13,054 nucleotides of DNA from Microdochium bolleyi. Taxonomy: Eukaryota; Ascomycota; Sordariomycetes; Xylariales; Microdochiaceae. Below, piece after piece: positions 1 through 9,088 of the stretch; positions within the stretch are counted from its first letter, which is position 1, and every line of letters starts with the position of its first letter. The stretch covers positions 1-13,054 of the forward strand of contig KQ964337.1 of NCBI GenBank assembly GCA_001566295.1. Reading direction: 5' to 3'. Position numbers and translations under genes: made by a program. The notes beneath the pieces are model-generated. The model did not search any database. It was not told the DNA's origin and worked only from the letters and a program-made list of their open reading frames with translations.

Positions 1-220
1 CCGAGTCCGCGGTGCCGACTTTGATGGCGACATATTTTGATGTCTTCTCGTCGACGGCAAGCCAGGCAGTGGAGAATGTGCCGTGGCCGAGCTTGTGCAC
101 TATTCGATATCGTTTGTCAAGCCGATCGTCGATGTGAATTGGATGATAGCCACCCGGTCGGTAGTCGCTGAGATGCTCTACTCCATCGACGTATCCGTAC
201 TCAACAGGCGGTGCTGCCAT
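1..220 (-). CDS. SRPK-like serine/threonine protein kinase, N-terminal part (runs off left edge)
   Basis: Reading leftward from the ATG at 220-218 gives 73 codons open to the window edge. The start MAAPPVEYGYVDGVEHL is followed by DYRPGGYHPIHIDDRLDKRY, a stretch typical of fungal SRPK-family kinases just before the kinase fold. The glycine-rich ATP loop is LGHGTFS at residues 44-50, and the phosphate-anchoring lysine is K67 in the VAIK motif. Members of this family phosphorylate Ser/Arg-rich proteins such as splicing factors; many fungal paralogues have no assigned role. The start is supported by a pyrimidine-rich leader and by family homology beginning a few residues after Met. A longer N-terminus on an upstream exon cannot be excluded. 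The catalytic loop and DFG region lie outside the window, so activity cannot be judged. Confidence 0.85.
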   Translation of the reverse strand, partial: MAAPPVEYGYVDGVEHLSDYRPGGYHPIHIDDRLDKRYRIVHKLGHGTFSTAWLAVDEKTSKYVAIKVGTADS

Positions 221-964
221 AGTCGAGTAATGTGACTGGAGGAAGCTGGATCCTATGCGCCGTAGAAAACAGGGGCTCAAAGAGCAGACCTTTGGGGTTG
301 TCGCGCGCCACGAAATGACCTGACGCCAAGTACTCATCTGCAGCGCATGAGAGATCGCTGCTTTTTGGTATCGGGTGAAACTGAAGACTGAATAGTCGGT
401 CTGGAGGCAGGTGCACCTGTTTCTGATGATTGAAGACGTGTTGCAGACAGTGTCCAGATCCACCCTTGAGGTAGCCCATTTTCGGTGGGCCCCCAACGAG
501 CAGGCGGTAAGACATGATGGTTCCTATTGGATACAGCCGTGATGACGTAGTGCCTGGGGTATGTTGGGACTTCCCTCGGGAGGGCGCAGCTGCTGGGTGG
601 GTCCGCTAGTGAACTGAAGCGCCCATTGCGACCTTCATCACGCCCAACGCACCCCATGCACGATCGGATGAGCATGAAGAAGCTCCTACGACAAGCGATG
701 AAACCGCAAATATGGTTCACAACGTGAATGAGGCCATAAATGGTCTGTTCCAAGCGCCTACGACAGGCCCCGCCAGCCTTTGCATGGAACTTCGAGGATT
801 TAGCGCCCAAGAGGCGGCTTCAGGCTAGAGCTGTGGCCCGCTGCCACGTATGGGCAAACAACGAAGACCAACAGTAATTCTCGTATCAGGTATTTAATAG
901 GTTGATAATTCCGTATCTTGAGTGTTACATCTCTCGATAAATAAGCAAAACTTCCTCGGGCATC
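221..964. other. Intergenic region between the kinase and the small gene at 965
   Basis: This stretch separates two divergent genes and should hold both promoters. Open frames exist on the minus strand (for example 515 to 201 and 810 to 334), but their translations show no domain, no splice support and no protein-like composition. I treat them as chance ORFs. The only convincing element is the TATTTAATA box at 891-899. Confidence 0.5.
891..899 (+). promoter_or_regulatory. TATA-like box (TATTTAATA) for the small gene at 965
   Basis: TATTTAATA lies 74 bp upstream of the ATG at 965. A near-identical TATTTAAG sits 78 bp before the ATG at 2700. The shared position and sequence support both genes being real transcription units. 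Confidence 0.4.
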
Positions 965-1382
965 ATGTCTTCCATCAACATTGTCAAATACTACTTCCAC
1001 GCTAAACAAGTCCCCAGAACCGACGCCAGGATGCGCCAGCTTGTCGCATTGGCGTATCAGACAGCGCGTGACAAGCAGCTCTACCCCAGAGCAGTCTTTG
1101 TTCGGTATGCTGCCATGTCAAAATCAGGAATCGGGACAAATTCCTGGTCCCGGTCTCGTCCTACAATGACTGACTGACAACAGGAGCGAAGTTCCCTCAA
1201 CGACGACCATTAACGGGAGACGTCAGAAGGATCCCAGGGGAGATCATGTCACGTTCAGCTACAAGACGCAGGGCCATTCGGGTCGCGAGACTCATGTCGC
1301 CTGCCATGGCTATGTCAAGGATCCCGATACGCTGGAATTCAAGGAGGCACCCATGCAGCTGAGAAGCCTGACTCCACCATGA
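965..1382 (+). CDS. Small two-exon hypothetical protein (112 aa)
   Basis: I see a two-exon gene: exon 1 at 965-1104, an intron at 1105-1183 (79 bp) and exon 2 at 1184-1382. The intron begins GTATGC and ends in TGACTGACTGACAACAG, which contains CTGAC branch-site candidates close to the acceptor. Splicing joins the split Arg codon CG|G in frame and gives a 112-residue product beginning MSSINIVKYYFHAK. The second half is charged and polar (KDPRGDHVTFSYKTQG, then THVACHGYVKDPDTLEFKEA) and looks like a genuine small globular domain rather than random translation. There is no signal peptide or membrane segment. I do not recognise the family. The ATG context (CATCATGTC) and the TATA-like box at 891 support the start. 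An additional 3' exon is possible, because the last residues (LRSLTPP) look less protein-like. Confidence 0.55.
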
Positions 1383-1708
1383 AACGGAACAACAAGCCAA
1401 TTTGACCGGATGATGAGGACCTCTGGGAGGCCCCAGATGTCGGCTATGGACACATGTCTTGAGAGACCCGTGTGCCTTCCTGGGTGCACTTCCTTAGTTT
1501 CATAGGGCATGGACCACATGCTCACGCTCATGCAATACCATTTAGTAAATACACACCACATTCGTCTTCTCATATGGAGATTTTTACTACAGTACCTACC
1601 TCCTCTCTATAAAGGTCATGGCCTGACTAATATCCGCAAGGCAAGAGTGAACAAGATAGGGTTTATGATAGCTTGGACGATCGGCAATAGATCATCGTGG
1701 GTCGCGCG

Positions 1709-2127
1709 ATGGACTATACCAGCCAGGGGGGTTCCTCATCGGCTACGGCCTCATACATCTCCGACAAGATGAAGCTGGGTGAGGCCAACCTGTGAGAAAA
1801 GACTATATTGGAGGGCCATACCGAAAATGCAGCCACATTTCAGGTGCGTTTACTCGGATTTTATCCCCAAGCAATGTACGGCAATGGAAAATTGGAACAG
1901 AAACGCTCGGCAATGTCCCATTCATAGATCGGGTGCCAAGCCCGGCGCTGGCCTTCATGGCCGGAGTAGTGCGGGCGTCCATGCCAAGGTCAGCTGCATG
2001 TGGTTTGGCAACCATGAGCAGAACGGCGGTCGACAAGGCCGTATGTATATCTCCAGCACTTCCAGAAGGCATCTGGAGAAAGAAGAACGACTGCCGTGTG
2101 GTGCCTCTTCCACATGCGCTCAGTTGA
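1709..2127 (+). pseudogene. Possible small gene, probably broken
   Basis: An ATG at 1709, 101 bp after TATAAAG (1608-1614), opens a frame beginning MDYTSQGGSSSATASYISDK. It meets TGA at 1793-1795, then continues in the same frame with a protein-like stretch (EKTILEGHTENAATFQVRLL, FYPQAMYGNGKLEQK) to TAG at 1925-1927. The TGA could be CGA mutated by a C-to-T change. Alternatively, an intron at 1779-1843 (GTGAGG...TTTCAG, 65 bp) removes the TGA and shifts into the frame that stays open to 2127, giving about 117 aa. The two models disagree on the downstream frame. No domain is recognised. The first reading looks more like protein, so I favour a decayed gene. Confidence 0.25.
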
Positions 2128-2621
2128 GGTGTGTACTGTATCTAGTGAGTACAGATGTCGTCGGCCGCTGAGACTAGTCATAGCTGAAGCCCCCAACCCT
2201 CAAATGCCTCCCAATCGATCAGATCCGGCCAGACAAATTCCTGAGTTTCGTCGTATCGAGACCCATGGCCCCTTGTGCATCTAACGTGGGGTTCTGATAC
2301 TTTGATCCATGCAGATTCTGCAAGGCAGACTCACCACGGTGCTTCCTGATACCTTGTCTCGACTGAGAGGGAGGAGCCGCAAGATTGATCATGCAGAGGC
2401 CTGGCCAACCTCATAATTTCGTCAAGATGCGTCCGGAGGGCCGTGCTTCTACCCAGCTCAGCTCTGCCGGTGGCCTGCGAAGTGTGGCTTTGGGTAGCAA
2501 TGGCGTCATCCCAACGACCTGGCTGCCTCCGGGATATCTCTCGGAAAAGCCGGTGGTGCTGCTTTGCTGTTCAGTGGTGAAACTCGGCCCGTTCATGCCT
2601 TGCCCTGATGTTGGAGATGAG
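2128..2621. other. Intergenic region, nothing recognised
   Basis: No convincing exon on either strand. The frame open through 2385-2699 on the plus strand is upstream of, and in frame with, the gene at 2700. Its translation is not protein-like, and a TATA-like box at 2622 falls inside it, so I read it as leader and promoter sequence. Confidence 0.4.
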
Positions 2622-2629
2622 TATTTAAG
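2622..2629 (+). promoter_or_regulatory. TATA-like box (TATTTAAG) for the gene at 2700
   Basis: TATTTAAG lies 78 bp before the ATG at 2700, followed by a C/A-rich leader (CACATCCACGCTGACC). Together these look like a fungal core promoter and 5' UTR. This is the main reason for preferring the ATG at 2700 over in-frame ATGs further upstream. Confidence 0.45.
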
Positions 2630-2699
2630 CCGTCGTAGCCCAGGACTCTACCACATCCACGCTGACCTGCCATATTCACGTTCAGCCCATCGACCAGTC

Positions 2700-3169
2700 A
2701 TGGCCACTATCGCCGCCTCCAAGATCATTCAGTACGGAGCGATTTGGATCGTCCTCTACGGCCTTGCAGCCATCATCATGCGGCTTCTTGACATCGTTTT
2801 GCGATGTGCGGTGGTCTGGGCTATTATGCTCCTCTTCAACGAGGTGGCTTCCCAGAGACATGGCCCAGCGAAGTCCTGTATATGCGACAAAGAATCCAAA
2901 GCACAGTCAACCGGCTTTGAAACCCGTTACCGGCCGATTAACAAGCCTGTGTCTCATGAAGGCAACTTTCCGTTCTTCCCGGGCTGTTACCCGGACCTGA
3001 GTGAACGAGAACTCGCTTGGACTTTGAATCATGATGCGGTAAGTGAGCCAGCTCAAATACCGTATTGTGTGCGCATCTGATGACGGAACTCCAGACTCCC
3101 CCGCCTTACTTTGAAGAGGATGTTGTCATGGCCAATGCGGATCCCTATGCTTGTGCTTTTGCCATGTAG
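2700..3169 (+). CDS. Small membrane-anchored hypothetical protein (137 aa, two exons)
   Basis: Exon 1 is 2700-3038, an intron follows at 3039-3094 (56 bp, GTAAGT...CTCCAG), and exon 2 is 3095-3169. The perfect GTAAGT donor falls on a codon boundary, and the reading after it (TPPPYFEEDVVMANADPYAC) continues smoothly to TAG. The protein starts MATIAASKIIQYGAIWIVLY. Residues 8-48 are strongly hydrophobic with a few basic residues, giving one or two membrane segments or a signal anchor at the N-terminus. The rest is polar, with several cysteines (SCICDKES, PGCYPDLSERELAWTL). I do not recognise the family. The strong intron, the core promoter at 2622 and the coherent hydrophobic block argue for a real gene; the lack of any known domain keeps confidence moderate. 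Confidence 0.5.
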
Positions 3170-3780
3170 TTGATCATGCGACCGGTCACCTGGCTTTGGG
3201 CCTCGAGACTCGGCAACATAAAGGGGTCCACTGGGTGGTTGACAAGGCACTCATTCGTGCAATCGAGGAACTCGGGAATGGAGGAGGTAAGACCGTGGCC
3301 CGAAACATGGAAGGATGGAGGATTCAAATTGGACGGAGATGACTTAGCATGCATAATCATCCAACAGCACTTGTGAGTGAGCCTGATTCATGTAGCATTC
3401 TCTTCATGTATTTAGGCCACGTAAATGTCCTCGTGGAGAAAAGTTCTCTCTTTGAGAGGAAGCTGAATGACATCCATATTACTAGGGAGGTGGACATCAG
3501 TAACTTAGTTATAAGTGCACTATTGTTCAGGAATTGTCACTTCAAACGACCTTGTGCGGCAAGAGCATGACTACTTTCTGCTTCTAGCGTGACCGACTTT
3601 AGACTGCCGCGTCAGCATTAGCTCCAGGTGCCGCGGACCCGGTAGAAATGCAGGAGAGGCAGGCAAGCACGTCGACCAGATGCAACTGGGGCTGTGGTTA
3701 GTTGGCTACAAAGTCCAGCGACAGCGGAAGTCGGACATAGAGCAAGTAGCTTCCGATAGCTGCGTGGGGGTGTCTAAGCG
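3170..3780. other. Intergenic region, nothing recognised
   Basis: Short open frames occur on the plus strand at 3151-3376, one containing the protein-like stretch KGVHWVVDKALIRAIEELGN. No start, intron or domain could be fitted to them. I looked for a tRNA around 3690-3720, where the sequence GGTTAGTTGGCTAC resembles a D-arm, but found no matching anticodon or T arm. Confidence 0.35.
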
Positions 3781-6469
3781 CTAGAGTCTACGATGCCTGA
3801 GTTCCTCCTTAGACGGGCGTACAGAGCCTTCTTGTCCATGATCAAAAGTTGCCCCGCATGTATCTAACGTGGACTGCGCCCTGGCCACGACTTGGGCGCA
3901 GTCGTCTCCAGCAACAATCTCTCCAAGCCTGGAATCTTCGGGTTGAGGAGAAAGCCAGAGGCTACGTGGCGCTTTTTGTCATGTTGAGGTTTTGCAACTG
4001 TGCTGCCAAATTACGCACGGCAAGCCCACCGAGACGCTCTGTGGGCAATTGAGAGTGCTTGCATCTAGACCACCTTGAGTGTTCATACCAGCTCCTGCAT
4101 CTACTAGAGAGCGACTGTGTCAGGATGGGGGTTAATCCGCAACTCGTCATCAAGAAGCGGTCCAGTAACACGTACCATCGGCAATTCTCGTCCTCCGTGC
4201 TGTGCTCATCCGTAACAGCGATATACGTGTAGTGCGTTTCTTTGACTCTACCATGCATCACGCTGGGACATTTGAACACTTCGGGAGCGTGGTAGATGTC
4301 TTGTATCAGTAAGGAGCATAGTCTTGTGGCATCGTCTTCTGGAGGCTCTGTCCACCCAGTATTAGGGAGTAGTCTTCCAGCTGTCCACTTCATGATTCGG
4401 AAAGCACAGGCAAAAGAGTTTCCGCAGTTCACGTTTATACCCCTCTTGATAAGTTCTTAGACTAGCTCCAACAAGTAGTCGGGCACCTCCCGGGCTGGCT
4501 CTGCATTCAGCACGTTGTGTAGACGAGGCCTATCACCCGTATCCGGTGGGCAGGAGGAGATATCTGGCTCGCCGTGCTCGAGCATAAGGGGGGATTCGAT
4601 GGCTCGGGTATTCTGTGCTTTGCCAAAACAGCTCTGGGTGATCGAAAATGGAACCGGTAGTATCAAGCTCGAGTAGAACCGCCGTAAGCTTCTAGTAGCC
4701 GAATCGTAAGGATTTTTGAAGACCCTTAAAGGTCTTGATCTTGCTTCCCTGCCGCCAACGGCGCTGAATCTGCCGCACCACCCATCAGCATTGCTCCACA
4801 AGCGAATGCCCAAAAAAGAGCGCTAGGGACGGCCAGTGCTCATTCGCTATGCCTGCCGGTCTAGTTCCCACTGCACAAAACCCGGTAGTTTGGTAAGGCT
4901 GATCCTTCCGGCTGTGACGGGTCGGGACCTTCCTCCATCGCGCTAGTGGCTGTGCAGAGTAAGCCCCGATGGTCCTCAGGTACTCTCAGCGTCTGCAGGA
5001 TGGCTCCTAGCCTTAACCTACGCATCACGCACATGGGGCTTGTTTGCCCGTGCACCTCATTCACCGCGTTAGGGTGAGGGGTGGCGCGTGGAGCTGGTGG
5101 GGGCCTCCCCACGACTTACCAGGAAGCACGTGGTGGTCGAACCTTGTGTAAGGCACTTGCGAAATCGTACCGTGGCTCCGGGCCTGGAGTTTCTTACGAG
5201 AACTAGACACTACCGCCGGGCTCGCAAGGGCGGCTACGAAGACCATAACCAGCAGCTTTTGTCTACTCCATCCTGCTGGAGTGAGCATTTGCGCTCCGGC
5301 CACGACTGCATTGGTCCCACTTTTCCCGCCTCTGTCACGAAGGTATCCCTGAACTCGGAGAGCGCTCATTGTAGCTTCTGACCTCTGTCTTGTGCTGCGA
5401 TGCTGCGGCCGGTCTTCAATTACGATGGTCGTGATGGATTAACAAGCCCGTTATCGTGTAAGCTGCCAGCCTTTTGAAGCCGAGTCTGCCTGTAATTGAC
5501 GTAACACTCCAGTTTGGCTGAGTGGAACGCCCTCTTGGTAGCACAAGCCGGATCGAGAGCTCCTCTTATCCGTCACCATAAGTGTTGTTTTTGACCGAGC
5601 GTCGTCGGAAGGCACCCCAAGGGCTCGAGCAAATCATCAATTTGGGAGCCGCTCCGCCTGGGTTCTCGTGTCCATCATATCTGGCCCGGTCCCTCAGAGT
5701 TGTCATTGATCTTGTGCTCTACAGTACGGCATGTACACTTCCTCTACTCGGATGTAGCCACTAAATTCACCTTTATCAATGGGGCAGTAGTTAGTTAGTC
5801 CGCTTTGGAATCGCATTCCTAGTGCCGAGTATATATGCGAGCTTTCGAATACCAGTCCTGCGCTGTCCAAATCTTGTTCAAATGATTGCTGATCGGCGGG
5901 GTCGAAGTAGATGGAGATAAGCCCCAGTGCTGCTAGGTTGTAGAGACCCTAGCAACTAGAGGTTCGGTCAGCTGTTAAATTAGGTACAGGTCGCTCCTAG
6001 TTCGTGGTGAGACGTACATGAAGTCCCGACAGCCGTAGTACCTATCCGCAACTTCTTGGAAATAGAAGTCTTGTAGCCCATATCCAACGAACGGACTGAT
6101 AATAGCTTGAAGAGTTGTCTGACGTTGGAGAGGGAGCTCGAAGGATCGAGCTGAACTGGTCGATGCGCCACGGTAGCTGACAGGCTTGACCATCATTTTG
6201 CCGGGTTTCAGTCCGGTTCCATCATCTTCAAGCTCTAAGTCTTGGTCGATATCCATGGAAATGCGTACCCCACGACACCTTGCCGTGATGTGCTCGAAAT
6301 CGACTTTCAGAACAACATGGTTCTTAGCTCCTTCTACTAGTGCACCCTGGGCGGACACTTGGAGAAACTCCACGTATAAGGATTGACATCTGGCGGCGAG
6401 TAGATTATTTGGTACCGCGCTAGGATTTTCGGTCAGGTTGAAGCCCTCTGCGGGAATAGCTCGAGACAT
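3781..6469 (-). pseudogene. Shattered gene: consecutive protein-like segments in several frames
   Basis: Reading from the ATG at 6469 (context ACCAATGTC, pyrimidine-rich leader) I see these segments in order. (a) 6469-5975: 164 aa, MSRAIPAEGFNLTEN... with PVSYRGASTSS. (b) 5948-5703: 81 aa with GLYNLAALGLISIYFDPADQ and GYIRVEEVYMPYC. (c) 5694-5566: about 42 aa with YDGHENPGGAAPKLMICSSP. (d) 4813-3962: one frame interrupted by TAG at 4459-4457, with an ankyrin-like register around YLLELV(stop)ELIKRGINVN. (e) A stretch ending at the stop at 3783-3781, with VARAQSTLDTCGATFDHG. Segments (a), (b) and (c) lie in three different frames, and no pair of normal splice sites I tried joins (a) to (b) in phase. 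I infer one decayed minus-strand gene, possibly with C-terminal ankyrin repeats. A real multi-exon gene with unusual splice sites remains possible. Confidence 0.4.
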
Positions 6470-6646
6470 TGGTCGGACCGAGAAGTAACGATACCGAGAG
6501 GTAAAGTTTGCAATAAACTGATGTCGCTGGTGCTACCGTTGTTCAAGCAGTTCATTAATCCCGCATCCCAACACCCCGAAGTGGGATGACCCTTGGTCTA
6601 TATTGAAAACACACATGACTTTGAGAAATAGATACACAGTCCACAT

Positions 6647-8426
6647 CTACTGCCTCCCCTGCAGGGCCAGCCACTCGGCCGTCAGGCCCTGGTAGTCCTT
6701 GGGCTTGTACGGCTCGAGAAGCTCCGATATCTGCGTCTGCTTGCGATGGTTCTTGACGCCGACGTCGTTGAGCAGCAGGTCGATGTACGGCAGCGACTCG
6801 AACGCGAAGTCGGGCAGGCTGTCGCCGTAGCCGCAGGGGTAGCGCCACTTGACGAACTGCGTGTGCAGGTACACCTCCTTGAGGACCTCCTCCTGGCTCT
6901 TGGGCTCGCGGACCAGCTTGCCGTCGAAAAAGGCCGAGATCCAGAGCGCCTGCGCGTTGGCAAAATTGGCCGTGCTCACGGTGCTGACCATGCCCGCGAA
7001 CGCGATGTTGCGCTTGCTCACCTGCGACGCGGGCACGATGAAGCGGTAGTACCGCAGGGGTTCGGCGTCCGGGTTGCGCTCGTACCGCAGCACGGGCTGG
7101 TTGATGAGGATCGGGAAGCGCTCGAGGACTTCTTTATCCGCGGCCTGGCGCAGGGTGGCCTGCTCCTGGGCGCTGACGGAGGGCAGGCCGTGGCCGCGCA
7201 GCTCGAGGCCGTTGTAGGTCAGGGTCGCGTCCTTCTTCCAGCCGGTCGCGCAGCACAGCACGTCAATGTCCTCGAGGACCTTGCCGTTGCTGAGGTTAAC
7301 GCTGCCGCCCTCGAGGCCGGTGATATCGGCCGTATGCACGTGGATGCGGCCCTGGCGGACGAGGTCCCAGAGATTGGTGTCGAAGTTGTGGATGCCGACG
7401 CCGCTTCCCGTCCAGAAGGATGGGTACCATGGCTTGAGCTTGAAGAGCTCCGGGTTGCCGTCATCGAAGCCGTGCGTCTCGATGACCTCGTTGCTCATCG
7501 TCGCCCACCAGTTGGCCGACAGCAGCCGGCCGAGCCCGCTCTTCTGCAGCCACGCGCGCGGCGCAGAGTATCCGTCCTCGTCGCCCCAGGGTGCAGGCGC
7601 GAACCACGTCAGGGCGCGCGTGTGTAGCAGCTCCTCCAACATCCGCTTGAACGGCGTCACGTAGGGGGGTACGAGCCACACGGGACCCTGGCCCCCGGGC
7701 CGCACGAGCAGGTCGACGTGCGTGGTGTTGCCGGGAGCCGTGGCGTACGCGTATGCGCAGTCGTACGCCGACTTGCCACAGCCGACAATGACGACGCGCT
7801 TGGCCGTCTCGACGGTGCTACCGTGCACGGCAAAGTCCTTGGCGTGGAACTTGGTGCCCGTGAAGTTTTCCTCGCCGGCGTACACGGGCAGGTTGGGCTC
7901 CGAGGTGAGGCCGGTCGCGACGATGAGCCGTCGCGTGTGGATCGTGGTCTCCTTGCCGTCGGCGTCGTTCTTGCCGCGGATCGTCAGGTCCCACTCGTCC
8001 TTGGCGTCCTGGCTGGCGTGCACGACCTTGGTGCTGAGCTTGGTGCGCTCGAGGATGCCAAAGTGCCGCGCAAAGTCGGTCAGGTAGCGGTGCAGCGTGG
8101 CCGCGGGGATGTGCTGGCCGGGCTTGACGCCGTAGATCTCCTCAAGCATGGGGAAGTCGGGGTGCTCGTACGACCCGTACAGGTTGTTCGACTTGAGGCC
8201 CGGGTATAGGCGGTCCTCGGCCCACGAGCCGCCGAAGCTCGACGCACCATCGAGCACGAGCAGATTCTCTGTCGGGTGCGTCTCGAGGTATGTCTTTGCC
8301 GCCGAGAGGCCGAACCAGCCTGGAGGAAGTAGTCAATACGGGCTTCTGGGGTCATCCTGTGGCAGGATATGTCTTACCGGCGCCGATGACGACGACGTCG
8401 TATGAATTCAGTGGCACTAATACCAT
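6647..8426 (-). CDS. Group B flavin-containing monooxygenase (FMO-like), 573 aa
   Basis: Exon 1 is 8426-8378, the intron 8377-8320 (58 bp, GTAAGA...CTCCAG) and exon 2 is 8319-6647, ending in TAG. Splicing rebuilds the FAD-binding Rossmann motif VVVIGAGWFG (G15, G17, G20), followed by the acidic D40 and FGGSW at 45-49. Downstream are the FMO signature FTGTKFHAKDF (169-179, FxGxxxHxxxF), the NADPH-binding Rossmann motif VIVGCGKSA (near 194-201), and ATG motifs at about 151-153 and 374-377 (CCATGWKKD). The family uses NADPH and O2 to oxygenate soft nucleophiles (N, S) or, in Baeyer-Villiger members, ketones. The H-x3-F ending of the signature is of FMO type rather than the Trp-containing BVMO type. 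There is no signal peptide. It is transcribed in the same direction as the decarboxylase gene 662 bp upstream; its substrate is unknown. Confidence 0.92.
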
Positions 8427-8507
8427 GGTTGCGTTTTGTGTCTTTGTGTCACGTGTATCGGGGTTCGATCTCTGCAAGTACGCGCTGTCCGTTGCTTGGT
8501 AAGAATA

Positions 8508-8523
8508 ATCAGTGATCACTGAT
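8508..8523. repeat. Perfect 16-bp palindrome in the FMO promoter
   Basis: ATCAGTGATCACTGAT reads identically on both strands and ends 82 bp before the FMO start codon. It could be a binding site for a dimeric regulator; no known consensus is claimed. Confidence 0.45.
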
Positions 8524-8773
8524 AGCACACAGCTCGACTGGATGAGGTGCAGACTGTGGAGTGCGGGCTATGTCAGTGTAGTTATTCTCGAGGCACGCAG
8601 CGGCTTGTAACGGCCACGACAAGGGTGATATCGGGCCCCGCTCTGTCGTTGCATAGGGTTCACTTTTGCCGCTGCACAAGGTTCATTTTCCTGCCTGCCC
8701 GCGACCGTTTCATGCGATCAACTGCCGCGACAGACTCCATGCTGAACCATAATCGGGCCCTGAATGACGGGTG

Positions 8774-8789
8774 CCGGAACGCGCCGGAA
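8774..8789. promoter_or_regulatory. Two CCGGAA half-sites, 10-bp period
   Basis: CCGGAA at 8774-8779 and again at 8784-8789, one helical turn apart, about 350 bp upstream of the FMO start. The same hexamer is doubled at 10745-10758 in the decarboxylase/prenyltransferase promoter. These sites may mark a shared regulator. Confidence 0.3.
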
Positions 8790-9088
8790 TGACTAAGCCC
8801 GACGAGCTCCGCCCCGAGCCGGCCTATACCCGGTTGGAAAATACGGGGAAGTGCTCCGTGTGGGGAGAACAGACTCTGGAATCGTGGCTGATAGTGCCTG
8901 GGAGAGGGAGGTCGGGGCTGCGAAGCTATCACGTTGCAATATGATTGGGTGATGGTAACTGGGCTGGAGCACCGGCCAAGTCTGGCATACTGAGATAGAT
9001 TCACTAGCACGGCATAGAGATTACTCAATTTCCCTACATTGTGTCTCCGACGGGTAAAAGAATTCATGTATTTTCATAGCTACGACGG

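Larger units (their letters stand above)
8427..9088. promoter_or_regulatory. Promoter region of the FMO gene and 3' flank of the decarboxylase gene
   Basis: This 662-bp interval lies between the decarboxylase stop and the FMO start, both on the minus strand. It contains CACGTG (8450-8455), a perfect 16-bp palindrome (8508-8523) and two CCGGAA half-sites 10 bp apart (8774-8789). A minus-strand open frame at 9067-8660 has no domain and an Arg/Ser-rich, random-looking translation, so I do not call it a gene. Confidence 0.5.

Noticed and set aside
334..810. 158-codon minus-strand frame upstream of the kinase
   Set aside because: No recognisable domain and it does not join the kinase frame; most likely intergenic.
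1168..1180. TGAC tandem repeat (three units)
   Set aside because: It is explained by the branch-site region of the intron at 1105-1183; too short to be a meaningful repeat.
1803..2196. Minus-strand open frames of 89 and 68 codons over 1803-2196
   Set aside because: The plus-strand reading has better protein-like stretches and promoter support; these have neither.
3690..3770. tRNA-like D-arm sequence (GGTTAGTTGGCTAC)
   Set aside because: No acceptor stem pairing, anticodon loop or T-arm (GGTTCGAATCC-like) could be found in register.
6746..8209. Open frames of 293 and 163 codons on the plus strand opposite the FMO
   Set aside because: They are antisense shadows with the same low-diversity composition; the minus strand carries all FMO motifs.
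8660..9067. 135-codon minus-strand frame between the FMO and decarboxylase genes
   Set aside because: Arg/Ser-rich random-looking translation, no domain, no splice signal, and it sits in the FMO promoter.
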